This document shows positions 34,634 through 42,957 of a stretch of 63,920 nt of DNA, piece by piece; positions within the stretch are counted from its first letter, which is position 1, and each line of letters begins with the position of its first letter. Source of the stretch: JAICIG01 sp035532215 (GTDB lineage: Bacteria > Planctomycetota > Planctomycetia > Pirellulales > JAICIG01); the NCBI GenBank assembly GCA_035532215.1, contig DATKRK010000208.1:1-63920 (forward strand), given 5' to 3'. The notes below the pieces were generated by a model. It was given only the letters and a program-made list of their open reading frames with translations, was not told the origin of the DNA and ran no database searches. Both the position numbers and the translations under genes were made by a program.

Positions 34634-34777
34634 CGGTTTCAAGCCAATGAGGCAGAAGAAGCTGGCGATCATCGTGAGAACGGTCCACAAGCTCGGCCAG
34701 AGCCTGGTGAAGCCGCCGGAATACTTCAAGCCAATGGCCCAGCAAACTTCAAGCAAACCGGCGACGATTTCGCCGAG
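34634..34777 (-). pseudogene. SugE/Gdx-type small multidrug resistance transporter remnant
   Basis: The minus-strand translation contains GEIVAGLLEVCWAIGLKYSG followed by GFTRLWPSLWTVLTMIASFF, which closely matches the first half of SugE/Gdx guanidinium-type exporters (LEVxWAxGLKYxxGFTRLxPS). The frame then leaves the family pattern after about 48 residues, and the start region is missing; remaining similarity in other frames towards 34500 is weak. It is therefore a decayed copy. It lies in the intergenic region 34441-34871 between the ligase gene and the divergent glycosyltransferase gene; nothing else is recognisable there. Confidence 0.75.
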
Positions 34778-34871
34778 CTGGCATTGGCCTAGCCCCGGCG
34801 TTTGCCGGGCCGGTATACTTTGCCGCGCTAAATAGGATCGTACCATCGCGGCGGCAAAGGATTGCCCGGCC

Positions 34872-36581
34872 ATGAGTTCAACCACGTCTCTTCGATCGCG
34901 AACCGCAGGGCGGGGCGCAGCCCCACGCGAAAATCCGGGCGAGCAAACCGCGTGGGGCTGCGCCCCACCCTACGGCCTCGACCGTGCCGCTCAATCGCGG
35001 CTGATCTGGGCCTGTCTGGCGATCGCCATCGCCGCCCGCAGCGTGCGGTTCCTGCTCAGGTTTCCGCTCTGGGAAGACGAGTGCTTTCTGGCCGCCAACT
35101 TCATCGATCGCAGCTATCTCGATCTGCTGGGGCCGCTCAACTTTCACCAGGTGGCGCCGCTGCTGTTTCTGTGGGTCGAACTGACGTGCGTCAAGCTGTT
35201 CGGCTTTGCCGAATGGCCGCTGCGGCTGTTTCCGTTTGTGTGCAGCCTCGGCAGCCTGCTGTTGTTCCGCCGGCTGGCGGCCCGGCTGTTGGAAGGGCTG
35301 CCGCTGCTGTTGGCCGTGGCGGCGTTCTCGCTGAACTATTCGGGCATTCGCTACGCCGCCGAAGCCAAGCCTTACGGCCCCGACCAATTCGTCTCGCTGG
35401 TGCTGTTGACGCTGGCGGTTGCAGCCTGGCGCCGCCCGCACGAGCGGCGCTGGCTCTGGCTGCTGGCGGCGGTCGCGCCGCTGGCCGTCGGCCTGTCGTA
35501 TCCGGCGTTGTTCATGGCCGGCGGCATCAGCCTGGCGCTGGCCTACGTGCTCTGGACCTCGGGCGACCGCCGCGGCTGGCTCGCCTGGACCGTTTACAAC
35601 GCGGCGCTCGCCGGCAGCTTTGCCTTGCTGCTGCTGCTGACTCGTCATCAAGCGGCGTCCGAGTTGGGCTTTATGCAAGACTATTGGAAGGACAACCTGC
35701 CTTCGCTCGCGTCGCCGCTGCGCTTCGCCGGCTGGCTGATCGTGACGCACGCGAGCGAGCTGATGTCGTTCCCCGTCGGCGGCGAACGCGGGGCGAGCAC
35801 GCTTTCATTTATCGTGTGGATCATCGGCCTGGCCGCGCTGTGCCGCTCGCGGCGCTGGACGCTGCTCTTGCTCTGCCTGGCGCCGGCGGCGCTGAACATC
35901 GTGGCGGCGATGATGGGCCGCTACCCTTACGGCGGCCATGTGAAATTCGCGCAATATCTGGCGCCGGCGATCTCGATGGTGATCGGCGTCGGCGGCGCCG
36001 CGGTGGTGCATTGGCACGAGAGACGCACCGGCCACGGACGCCGGGCGCTGGTGATTGCCCTGGCGATTTTCTCGCTGGTTCCGCTAGGCACGATGGCTCG
36101 CGACTTTGTTTCGCCTTACAAGTCGAAGACCGACGCGCGGTATCGCGATTTCGCCCGCTGGTTCTGGTTCGACGCGGAATTCGACAGCGAAGTGGCCTGT
36201 TTCAAGACCGATCTCGGCCAGGAATTCGCCCCCGGCACGTTCCATCACCTCGGCTGGTCGGCCATGTATCTGTGCAACCAGAAAATCTATTCCCCGCGTC
36301 ACGCTCGCGGCGAACCGCTGCGGCTCGATCTGGTCAGCGACGAGCGCCCGCTGCGCTGCGTGCAGTTTCGGGCCCAGGTTTACAAGTACGACCAGGCGGC
36401 CTTCGATCGCTGGCTCGACGCGATGCAGAGGCGCTACCAGTTAGTCTCGCGCGACACGTTCGCCTTTCCCTGTTTCGACCAACGCGGGCGGAATCTGCTC
36501 TGTCTCGATCACATCGACGTGTTCAAGTTCACGCCGAAAGCCAATGTTGCGAGCAAATTGCTGCGGCAAGGGCAGCACTAA
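34872..36581 (+). CDS. Membrane GT-C glycosyltransferase (ArnT/PMT-like)
   Basis: The 569-residue protein has about ten membrane helices. The catalytic loop after the first helix is PLWEDECFLAANFIDRSYLD, with the acidic pair near residues 69-70, as in GT39/ArnT-type enzymes that use lipid-linked sugars. A large C-terminal extracytoplasmic domain (about 400-569) follows. The first 45 residues are unusual: codons 12-34 are encoded by a palindromic repeat (34907-34971) and are rich in Gly, Ala and Pro. The true start may therefore lie downstream, but no ATG occurs before the first helix. It is divergent from the LuxE-like cluster. Confidence 0.85.
   Translation: MSSTTSLRSRTAGRGAAPRENPGEQTAWGCAPPYGLDRAAQSRLIWACLAIAIAARSVRFLLRFPLWEDECFLAANFIDRSYLDLLGPLNFHQVAPLLFLWVELTCVKLFGFAEWPLRLFPFVCSLGSLLLFRRLAARLLEGLPLLLAVAAFSLNYSGIRYAAEAKPYGPDQFVSLVLLTLAVAAWRRPHERRWLWLLAAVAPLAVGLSYPALFMAGGISLALAYVLWTSGDRRGWLAWTVYNAALAGSFALLLLLTRHQAASELGFMQDYWKDNLPSLASPLRFAGWLIVTHASELMSFPVGGERGASTLSFIVWIIGLAALCRSRRWTLLLLCLAPAALNIVAAMMGRYPYGGHVKFAQYLAPAISMVIGVGGAAVVHWHERRTGHGRRALVIALAIFSLVPLGTMARDFVSPYKSKTDARYRDFARWFWFDAEFDSEVACFKTDLGQEFAPGTFHHLGWSAMYLCNQKIYSPRHARGEPLRLDLVSDERPLRCVQFRAQVYKYDQAAFDRWLDAMQRRYQLVSRDTFAFPCFDQRGRNLLCLDHIDVFKFTPKANVASKLLRQGQH
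34907..34971. repeat. GGGGCGCAGCCCCA palindrome inside coding sequence
   Basis: The arms 34907-34929 and 34949-34971 match in inverted orientation at 22 of 23 positions, with 19 bases between them. The unit lies within codons 12-34 of the glycosyltransferase gene and keeps the frame open. Confidence 0.85.
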
Positions 36582-36613
36582 GTCGCGATTAAATCCTTGG
36601 TCTTTACTCATGG

Positions 36614-36682
36614 AACCACGGATGGCACGGATGACACGGATTTTCAATTCAAATATCCGTGTCATCGGTGAAATCCGTGGTT
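36614..36682. repeat. CACGGAT-family element with inverted ends
   Basis: Three CACGGAT units at 36617-36641 face ATCCGTG units at 36655-36680 in inverted orientation. The arms are about 28 bases and the loop about 13 bases. It lies between two convergent genes and may act as a terminator-like hairpin. Confidence 0.75.
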
Positions 36683-36746
36683 GCTCGAAAAACAACGGAG
36701 TCGCGCGATCGCCAGTCGGGGAGGTTATTCCGTCCTCAGTCCTCAA

Positions 36747-37829
36747 TCAGCAGCAGCGCCGCTCGCCGCCGCCAGGGGCTTCATGCGGAGTGCCCTGTGG
36801 CGCGACCGCTGCGAAATGCCCTGCGTAAGGCTCGCGCTCGAACAACTCGAACGTTTGCTCGCACACGGCGACTCGTCGTCCTCGCGGAAATTGCCGGCCG
36901 GCGTCGTCCTCGACCTGCTTGAAGGGGCCGCGATAGATCACCTCATGCGTGGCATCGCCGCCCGGCGCCGGCTGGCCTTTGTACGCCAGCAGCGTGACGG
37001 CGCGGAACTCGATGCCTTCGACGACGCGCCAGGGCCGGGCCTCGCGCTTGACGATCTGGATACCGTAGAAACCGGCCTGTTCGAAGGCTTCGACAAAGCG
37101 CTCCTCGCGATAGGCGCCCGAAATGCAGCCCGACCACAGTTCGGCGTCGCGCTGCATCGGCTCGGGCACGTCGCGATCGGCCACGATATCGCTGATCGCC
37201 GCGCGGCCGCCGGGTTTGAGCACGCGAAAGGTTTCCGCAAGCAGTCGCTCGCGGTCTTGCGGCTGCACCAGATTCAACACGCAATTGGAAACCACGCAAT
37301 CGACGCTTTCGCTCGGCACGAGCGGCTGTTCGCGGCGAAGCCGGTCTTCCAGCGACCGCAGTTCGAGCCAGCCAGCCTGGTCGCGCACCGGGCGCTGCGT
37401 CAGCTCCCCGGCGAGCAAGTCCAGATCGAGCGCCAGATCCTGGATCAAGCCGCAACGGAACTCGACGTTCGCGTAACCCAGCCGCTCGGCGAAGGCCGCC
37501 TGGGCGCCGCGGGCCAGGGACAGCATTTCCTGGTTGCAGTCGACGCCGATCACGCGGCCTTGCGGGCCGACGAGCTGCGCGGCGATGTAGCAAACCTTGC
37601 CGCCGCCCGAGCCGAGGTCGAGCACCGTCTCGCCGGGCCGCACGTACGGCGTCGGATCGCCGCAACCGTAGTCGCGCTCGAGCACTTCGGCCGGAATCAG
37701 CGCCAAGTAGTCGGGGTTGTATTCGACCGGGCAGCACAAGGCGGCTTCCGCCGCCTGGGCCGCGGCCGCATAGCGGGTGCGGACCGCCGTTTCGCAGTTC
37801 TCGACGATTTCTAGATCGGAAGACGCCAC
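36747..37829 (-). CDS. ArsM-like SAM-dependent methyltransferase
   Basis: The protein of about 360 residues has the class I SAM motif LDLGSGGGKVCYIAAQLVG and VIGVDCNQEM. The two cysteines typical of arsenite methyltransferases are present, in SNCVLNLV and in SGCISGAYREE. Additional Cys pairs occur near the N-terminus (ALCCPVEY) and at the very C-terminus (RRCC). These features suggest methylation of arsenite or another thiol-bound substrate, but related planctomycete proteins are uncharacterised. I prefer the GTG at 37829 because TTGGAG lies upstream at a good distance; the ATG at 37856 is an alternative, and the frame is open to 38039. It lies 58 bases after speA on the same strand. No other arsenic gene is nearby. 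Confidence 0.83.
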   Translation of the reverse strand: MASSDLEIVENCETAVRTRYAAAAQAAEAALCCPVEYNPDYLALIPAEVLERDYGCGDPTPYVRPGETVLDLGSGGGKVCYIAAQLVGPQGRVIGVDCNQEMLSLARGAQAAFAERLGYANVEFRCGLIQDLALDLDLLAGELTQRPVRDQAGWLELRSLEDRLRREQPLVPSESVDCVVSNCVLNLVQPQDRERLLAETFRVLKPGGRAAISDIVADRDVPEPMQRDAELWSGCISGAYREERFVEAFEQAGFYGIQIVKREARPWRVVEGIEFRAVTLLAYKGQPAPGGDATHEVIYRGPFKQVEDDAGRQFPRGRRVAVCEQTFELFEREPYAGHFAAVAPQGTPHEAPGGGERRCC

Positions 37830-37887
37830 TGTTCGTTCGCTCCAAAAAAAAGACATCCGCCGCCGACGACCAAGCTCCAACGCTCGG

Positions 37888-39807
37888 TCACGCGTCTTCC
37901 AAGTACGTGTAGCCTTGCAAGCCCTCTTCATAGAACCGCACCAATTGCCCGGCTTGCTGGAAGTCGAGCCGCGACTCGCGGACCGCGATTTCGACGTCGG
38001 TGCGCAGCTTGCGGACCAGGGCGTCGGGATCGAACTCAACGTAATCGAGCACTTCGCGCACCGTGTCGCCCTTGATGACCGTTTCCAGCACGACGCCGCC
38101 CAGCTCGTCGAGGCTGACGTGGACGGCGTTCGTGTCGCCGAACAAGTTGTGCATGTCGCCTAGGATTTCCTGGTAGGCGCCGAGCATGAAGGCGCCGAGA
38201 TAGTACGGAGCGCCGTTGAACGAGTGCAAAGGCAGCGTGCGCTTGACGTCGCGGCGATCGATGAACAGGTCGATCTTGCCGTCCGAGTCGCAGGTGATGT
38301 CGCCCAGCACCGCGTGGTGCGTCGGCTGTTCGCCCAGGCGGTGGATCGGCATGACTGGAAACAACTGCCGGATGGCCCAACTGTCGGGCATCGATTGAAA
38401 CAGCGAAAAATTGCAGAAGTACGTGTCGCTCAACAGCGCATCGAGCCCTTGCAAATCTTCGGGCACGTAGTCGAGTTGCCGCACCAATCGCTGCATCTTG
38501 CGGCAGATGGACCAGAACAGGTTTTCGGCCAAGCTGCGCTGGTCGAGCGGCAGGTAACCGCCGCTGAACAGGCTCATGGCCATTTCGAGCGCCTGCTGCG
38601 CGTCGTGGTAGCTTTCCAGCAGGTTGCGGGCGGTCACATTCTGGTACGTGCCGAGCAAATCCACGATCGGCTGTTCGGCCTCAGGCGCCAACTCGTTCGG
38701 CACTTCGCTTTCGCCGAGCCCCGAGACCCCCAGCACGTTGAAGACCAACGCGCTGTGATAAGCGACCACAGCCCGTCCGCTTTCCGAAACGATCGTCGGG
38801 TGCTTCACGCCTGCATCGTCGCAGACGCTCTGGATGTGGTACACCACGTCGTTGGCGTATTCCTGCAGGGAGTAGTTGGCGCTCGATTCGAAATTGGTCT
38901 GCGAGCCGTCGTAATCGACGCCCAAACCGCCACCGACATCGAGGTATTCGAGCCCGGCGCCGCGGCCTGCCAGTTCGACGTAGATTCGCACGGCCTCGTT
39001 GAGCGCCTGCTTGATGTGGCGAATGTTGGGAATCTGGCTGCCCAAGTGAAAGTGCAGCAGTTTGAAGCAATCCTGCATGTCGCGCTGCTTCAGTTCTTCC
39101 AGCGCCCGCAGGATTTCGGTCACCGTCAGCCCGAACTTCGAGCGATAACCGCCCGAAGATTGCCAGCGGCCGCTCGACTTGGTGGCCAGCTTGACGCGCA
39201 TGCCGATATTCGGCCGCACGCCGACCTTCTTGGCGTATTGCAGAATCTGGCCCAACTCGGTGTACTTCTCGACGACGGGGATGATTCGCCGGCCGATTTT
39301 GTGGGCCAGCATCGCCATTTCAATGAACTCGGCGTCTTTGAAGCCGTTGCAAATGATGGGCGTATCGTTCGTGGCCAGCGCCATCACCGCCAGCAATTCG
39401 GGCTTCGAGCCGGCTTCCAGGCCGAAACGATAGGGCCGGCCGAAATCGAGCACTTCCTCGACAACCTGCCGCTGCTGGTTGACCTTGATCGGATAGACGC
39501 AGCAGTAATCGCCCTTGAAGTGGTATTCTTTGATCGCCGTCTGGAAGGCGTCGTGGATTTCGCCCAGCCGATGCTTGAGAATCTCGGCGAAACGGATCAG
39601 AATCGGCAGGTCGATGCCGCGCAGTTGCAGGTTGTCGACCAGTTGCTTCAAATCGATCGAGCGGTTGCGATCTTTGGTCGGATGTACGCAGAGATTCCCC
39701 GCATCGCTCACCGAAAAATAGCCCGCTCCCCAACGTTCCACGTCGTAGAGTTCCGCGGCGTCGGAAGCGGTCCAAGGCTTGACTTGCTGATCGAGCATCG
39801 TGTGCAT
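37888..39807 (-). CDS. speA: Biosynthetic arginine decarboxylase
   Basis: SpeA converts arginine to agmatine in polyamine synthesis with pyridoxal phosphate. The 639-residue protein shows the alanine-racemase-type barrel with the cofactor lysine K108 in CCVYPIKVNQQRQV. Further conserved segments are LEAGSKPELLA, KLLHFHLGSQIPNI, LDVGGGLGVDYDGS and SESGRAVVA. The second barrel-facing Cys lies in GDITCDSDGKIDLF. The length fits the family (about 630-660). The start at 39807 (MHTMLDQ) has a second Met three residues later that could also be used. It is divergent from the hypothetical gene before dprA. Confidence 0.97.
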   Translation of the reverse strand: MHTMLDQQVKPWTASDAAELYDVERWGAGYFSVSDAGNLCVHPTKDRNRSIDLKQLVDNLQLRGIDLPILIRFAEILKHRLGEIHDAFQTAIKEYHFKGDYCCVYPIKVNQQRQVVEEVLDFGRPYRFGLEAGSKPELLAVMALATNDTPIICNGFKDAEFIEMAMLAHKIGRRIIPVVEKYTELGQILQYAKKVGVRPNIGMRVKLATKSSGRWQSSGGYRSKFGLTVTEILRALEELKQRDMQDCFKLLHFHLGSQIPNIRHIKQALNEAVRIYVELAGRGAGLEYLDVGGGLGVDYDGSQTNFESSANYSLQEYANDVVYHIQSVCDDAGVKHPTIVSESGRAVVAYHSALVFNVLGVSGLGESEVPNELAPEAEQPIVDLLGTYQNVTARNLLESYHDAQQALEMAMSLFSGGYLPLDQRSLAENLFWSICRKMQRLVRQLDYVPEDLQGLDALLSDTYFCNFSLFQSMPDSWAIRQLFPVMPIHRLGEQPTHHAVLGDITCDSDGKIDLFIDRRDVKRTLPLHSFNGAPYYLGAFMLGAYQEILGDMHNLFGDTNAVHVSLDELGGVVLETVIKGDTVREVLDYVEFDPDALVRKLRTDVEIAVRESRLDFQQAGQLVRFYEEGLQGYTYLEDA

Positions 39808-39998
39808 GACTCCGACCGAGAGCGCAAAAGGGGAATCGGGTAGAATATCGTATCTTAGCGAACCCGGCTATGGCGGGAAGAGGGCGTATTCGCGAGCCGC
39901 AGATGGCGGCCGTACAATCCGTTCCCTGCAACCCGCCGCCTGTCTTTTCACTCCCTGTTCCCAATCGCCATACCCCCTCGCACGAACGGCTTGAAGCA

Positions 39999-40916
39999 AT
40001 GCAACTACGCTGGCTGGCGAGCGCCTCGACAAGCTGCTTTCATGCGACCGCGGCGATCGCTCGAGGCGGACCGCTGGCCGATGCACGCCTGGCCGACGCT
40101 CTGGCCTCGCCGGCCGCGTCGCTGCTGGGCGAATTGACCGCGGCCGGGCTCGACGCCGAGGCGTTCTTCGAGCAGGCCGTGCCGCTCGCCTCGGCCTTCG
40201 AGAACAACTGCCAACTGGCCGACCGCGTGCTGTCCAAGTTACAGGGGCCCGGCAATCACGAACTTGCGGCCGGGCGATTGGCAGGCTGGTTCACGCAATT
40301 GGAATCGGCGTTCAACCACGCCGTGCCCGGCGTGGTCGACGAGCTGGAACTGCGCAGCGGTCCGCTGCGCGAACAATGGGAAGCGCGCGGACCGGGTTTG
40401 TTGGCGGAGATCGGGCGGCAGACCGAGCCGGGCTTGTTGACCGAGTCGGCCGAGATCGTGCTGGCTTACCCGGCCGTCGGCGGCGCCGCGACGGCGCACC
40501 TGGCCTCGAACAAGGTCGTGATCGAAGCGGTGCTGGCCAACCCGTTCGGCGAACTGCCCGAGATCGTGCGGTTGGGCTGGTTGCTGAGCACGTTGAATCT
40601 CGATTTGCCCAAGTACTCCGAGTCGATTCCGCCCGAGCGGTTGACTCGGCTCGCGAAGCTGGCCATGCTGCCAGTGGCGCTGCAATCCGCCGCCGAGTTG
40701 GAATTAGCCCCCGGCGGACCGACGCCGTTGGCAGTCGCGATCGGCGCCTGGGGCTTGGCCGATTCGCAGCACGTCGACTCGCTAGCAGAAACGTTGCGAG
40801 CCTGGCGCCAAACCTATCAAGATAACCGGCCGCCCTGGAGGGTGGCGCTCGCGGCGCTCGACCAGATGCTGACAACGCCGGCGAACCAGACCCGTGCGGA
40901 GGAGAAAACGCCATGA
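39999..40916 (+). CDS. Hypothetical protein upstream of dprA (305 aa)
   Basis: The soluble protein starts MQLRWLASASTSCFHATAAI and consists of Ala/Leu-rich helices with LADALASPAASLLGELTAAG and LPEIVRLGWLLSTLNLDLPK. I do not recognise a domain. It overlaps the start of dprA by 4 bases (ATGA), which indicates translational coupling and a possible role in DNA uptake or a DNA-related function, although that is only inference from position. I chose the ATG at 39999; the frame is open to 39870 but the upstream part lacks codon bias. Confidence 0.65.
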   Translation: MQLRWLASASTSCFHATAAIARGGPLADARLADALASPAASLLGELTAAGLDAEAFFEQAVPLASAFENNCQLADRVLSKLQGPGNHELAAGRLAGWFTQLESAFNHAVPGVVDELELRSGPLREQWEARGPGLLAEIGRQTEPGLLTESAEIVLAYPAVGGAATAHLASNKVVIEAVLANPFGELPEIVRLGWLLSTLNLDLPKYSESIPPERLTRLAKLAMLPVALQSAAELELAPGGPTPLAVAIGAWGLADSQHVDSLAETLRAWRQTYQDNRPPWRVALAALDQMLTTPANQTRAEEKTP

Positions 40917-42047
40917 ATGGGGCAGGGGCTTCCTCGCAACTCTCCGCCGAAGCATTGGCCGACACGCTGCTGCTGTCGCTCATTTCGGGCGTCGGACCGA
41001 AATCCCGCCAATCGCTGCTCGAACGTTTCGGCACGCCGACGGCCGTGCTGGCCGCCGCCCCCAGCGAGTTGCGTTCCGTGCCGGGCATCGGCCCCAAGCT
41101 GGCCGGCGCGATTCTTCGCGCGCGGCAAGAGAATCGACGCTGCCGCCGAGATCGAATTCTGCCGCCAAAACGGAGTCTCGATCGTCGCCCATTCCGATGC
41201 TGCTTATCCGCGAGCCTTGCGAGAAATTCACGATCCGCCCGGCGTGCTGTTCGTGCGCGGCGCCATCGAGCCGAACGACGCGCTGGCCATCGCCATCGTC
41301 GGCTCGCGGCATGCGACTCACTACGGCCAGGAGCAGGCCGAACGCCTGGCGGGCAGCCTGGCTCGGGCCGGGCTGACGATCACGAGCGGCCTGGCGCGGG
41401 GCATCGACGCCGCGGCCCATCGCGGGGCGCTGGCCGCCGGCGGCCGGACGCTGGCCGTGCTGGGCAGCGGGGTGTTGAACGTTTACCCGCCCGAACACGA
41501 TCGACTGGCCGCCGAAGTCATCGCTCGCGGCGCGCTGATCAGCGAGTCGCACGTGCGCGCGGCGCCGGTTAGCGGCGCCTTTCCGCAGCGCAACCGGCTG
41601 ATCAGCGGGATGTCGCTGGGGGTGATCGTCGTCGAAGCGGCGCTGCAAAGCGGCGCGTTGATTACGGCCCGCCACGCGATGGAACAAGGGCGCGAGGTAT
41701 TTGCCGTGCCGGGGCGCGTCGACAACCGCATGTCGCGCGGCTGCCACCGGCTGATTCGCGACGGAGCGAAACTGGTCGAGACGGCCGAAGACGTGCTGGA
41801 AGAACTCGGCCCCTTGGTCGCCGCCGCCACGCGCAACGACGGCACGGTCGTCCATCATCCGGCCGAACTGCTTCTGAACGAGCCCGAGCAGCAGGTGCTG
41901 GCCGCCATCCAAGGCTCGCCGACCTCGATCGACGAGGTGATCTCGGCCAGCGGCCTGCCGACGCCGCAGGTGCTCGCCACGCTGAGCGTGCTCGAAATGC
42001 GGCGGCTGGTGCGGCGCATCAGCGGCAACCAGGTCATGCGGCCGTAA
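40913..42047 (+). CDS. dprA: DNA processing protein DprA, interrupted by a single-base frameshift
   Basis: DprA protects incoming single-stranded DNA and loads RecA during natural transformation. The N-terminal helical domain is read in one frame from the ATG at 40913 (LLLSLISGVGPKSRQSLLER, then VPGIGPKLAGAILRARQE). The rest continues in another frame from about 41133 (IDAAAEIEFCRQNGVSIVAH) to 42047. The Rossmann-like core contains AIVGSRHATHYG, SGLARGIDAAAH and FPQRNRLISG, and the C-terminus is winged-helix-like. Removing one A at 41132-41133 restores a 377-residue protein, so a one-base insertion or a sequencing error is the simplest explanation. A caller that ignores the shift would report 40917-42047 with a nonsense N-terminus. 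Confidence 0.9.
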
Positions 42048-42086
42048 GCTTAACTTCACTCCACGCGACTCCGAGTTGGCGACAGC

Positions 42087-42638
42087 ATGAACTATCGCAA
42101 ATATCTGGCGTTAACAGCCTTTTCCAGCGAGCAAGTACTCGGCCAATGGCGCTGGCTAACTGGGCCAGACCTCGAACTATGGCACGTCACCAAGGCAGGG
42201 GACGCGTTTCTCAAGAAGCCCGCAGACGGTTCGGTTTATTTCCTGGACGTGGTCGCGGGCCGAGTCGAGATGATCGCCGACAGCGAAATCGATTTCGAGG
42301 CTTTGATCTCTGACGTCGAAAATGCGGATTGCTGGCTGATGCCGTCCATCGTTGATGGCCAAGCATTGCTCGGGATGGAGCCGGGCAATGATGAGTGCTT
42401 GAGCATGAAACAGCCGCCCGTGTTAGGCGGGCAGGTTACCCCAGACAACTTCGAAACGTGCTGCGTGCTCGTCCACTTCTCGATCGCCGGACAAATTCAC
42501 GAACAGGTGAAAGATTTGCCCCCCGGCACAAAGATTGACAAGATCCAGATTAAAAGTAAGACCCGTGCGACGAAGCGCCCGTGGTGGAAATTTTGGGACG
42601 GCATGCGGCCCCACCTACTGCTTTTCGCGTGCAGCTAA
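42087..42638 (+). CDS. Tdi1-like (DUF1851) immunity protein
   Basis: The 183-residue protein contains ELWHVTKAGDAFLKKPADGS, VYFLDVVAGRVEMIADSEID and VHFSIAGQIHEQVKDLPPGT, which match the family of T6SS immunity protein Tdi1 and DUF1851 proteins. These bind and block a cognate toxin in the cytoplasm. No toxin, T6SS or polymorphic-toxin gene is adjacent, so this is an orphan, probably a resident immunity gene. The codon use is less GC-rich than in the neighbouring genes, which fits horizontal acquisition. The C-terminus after KPRWWKFW-like residues has a short odd extension (DGMRPHLLLFACS) that may reflect a shifted end. Confidence 0.8.
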   Translation: MNYRKYLALTAFSSEQVLGQWRWLTGPDLELWHVTKAGDAFLKKPADGSVYFLDVVAGRVEMIADSEIDFEALISDVENADCWLMPSIVDGQALLGMEPGNDECLSMKQPPVLGGQVTPDNFETCCVLVHFSIAGQIHEQVKDLPPGTKIDKIQIKSKTRATKRPWWKFWDGMRPHLLLFACS

Positions 42639-42755
42639 ATGCCGTGCTTGGCTATTTACGCCAATAGTCTTGTCGCCGCGACAAGATTTTAAAAGTCTCG
42701 TTTTCCACCTGCGGCGTCCCTCATTCGAGTCAAGTAACTAACCGCTAATTCACGC

Positions 42756-42855
42756 TAATCTCCGCTAATTAGTGAAGATCAGCGGAGATTAGGTTCGTAG
42801 GTTATGCTTCGGCATAACTCCGAAACCAGGAGCGTTATGCTGAAGCATAACCTAC
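42756..42855. repeat. Two adjacent palindromes (CTAATCTCCGCT and GGTTATGC types)
   Basis: The arms 42756-42766 and 42781-42791 are perfect 11-base inverted repeats. Directly next to them, 42797-42818 and 42834-42855 are inverted with few mismatches and each is itself palindromic (GTTATGCTTCGGCATAAC). The whole unit lies in the 319-base region between two convergent genes, 42639-42957, where I see no coding potential. Confidence 0.8.
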
Positions 42856-42957
42856 CGGACTTCGCGCACGGCCACGTGACTGGGGCAGAGCGCAGCAATG
42901 CACCAGACGATGCAGATTCTGCGGAGGCAAGGGATGGACCAAGTTCGGCCGCCGATT

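Noticed and set aside
34441..34745. Upstream extension of the LuxE-like gene to 34745
   Set aside because: The extra 102 codons overlap the decayed SugE-type sequence in another frame and do not resemble the ligase family.
34862..36592. Alternative frame of 576 codons overlapping the glycosyltransferase
   Set aside because: It has Arg/Ala-rich composition without membrane helices, while the frame at 34872 shows a clear GT-C protein.
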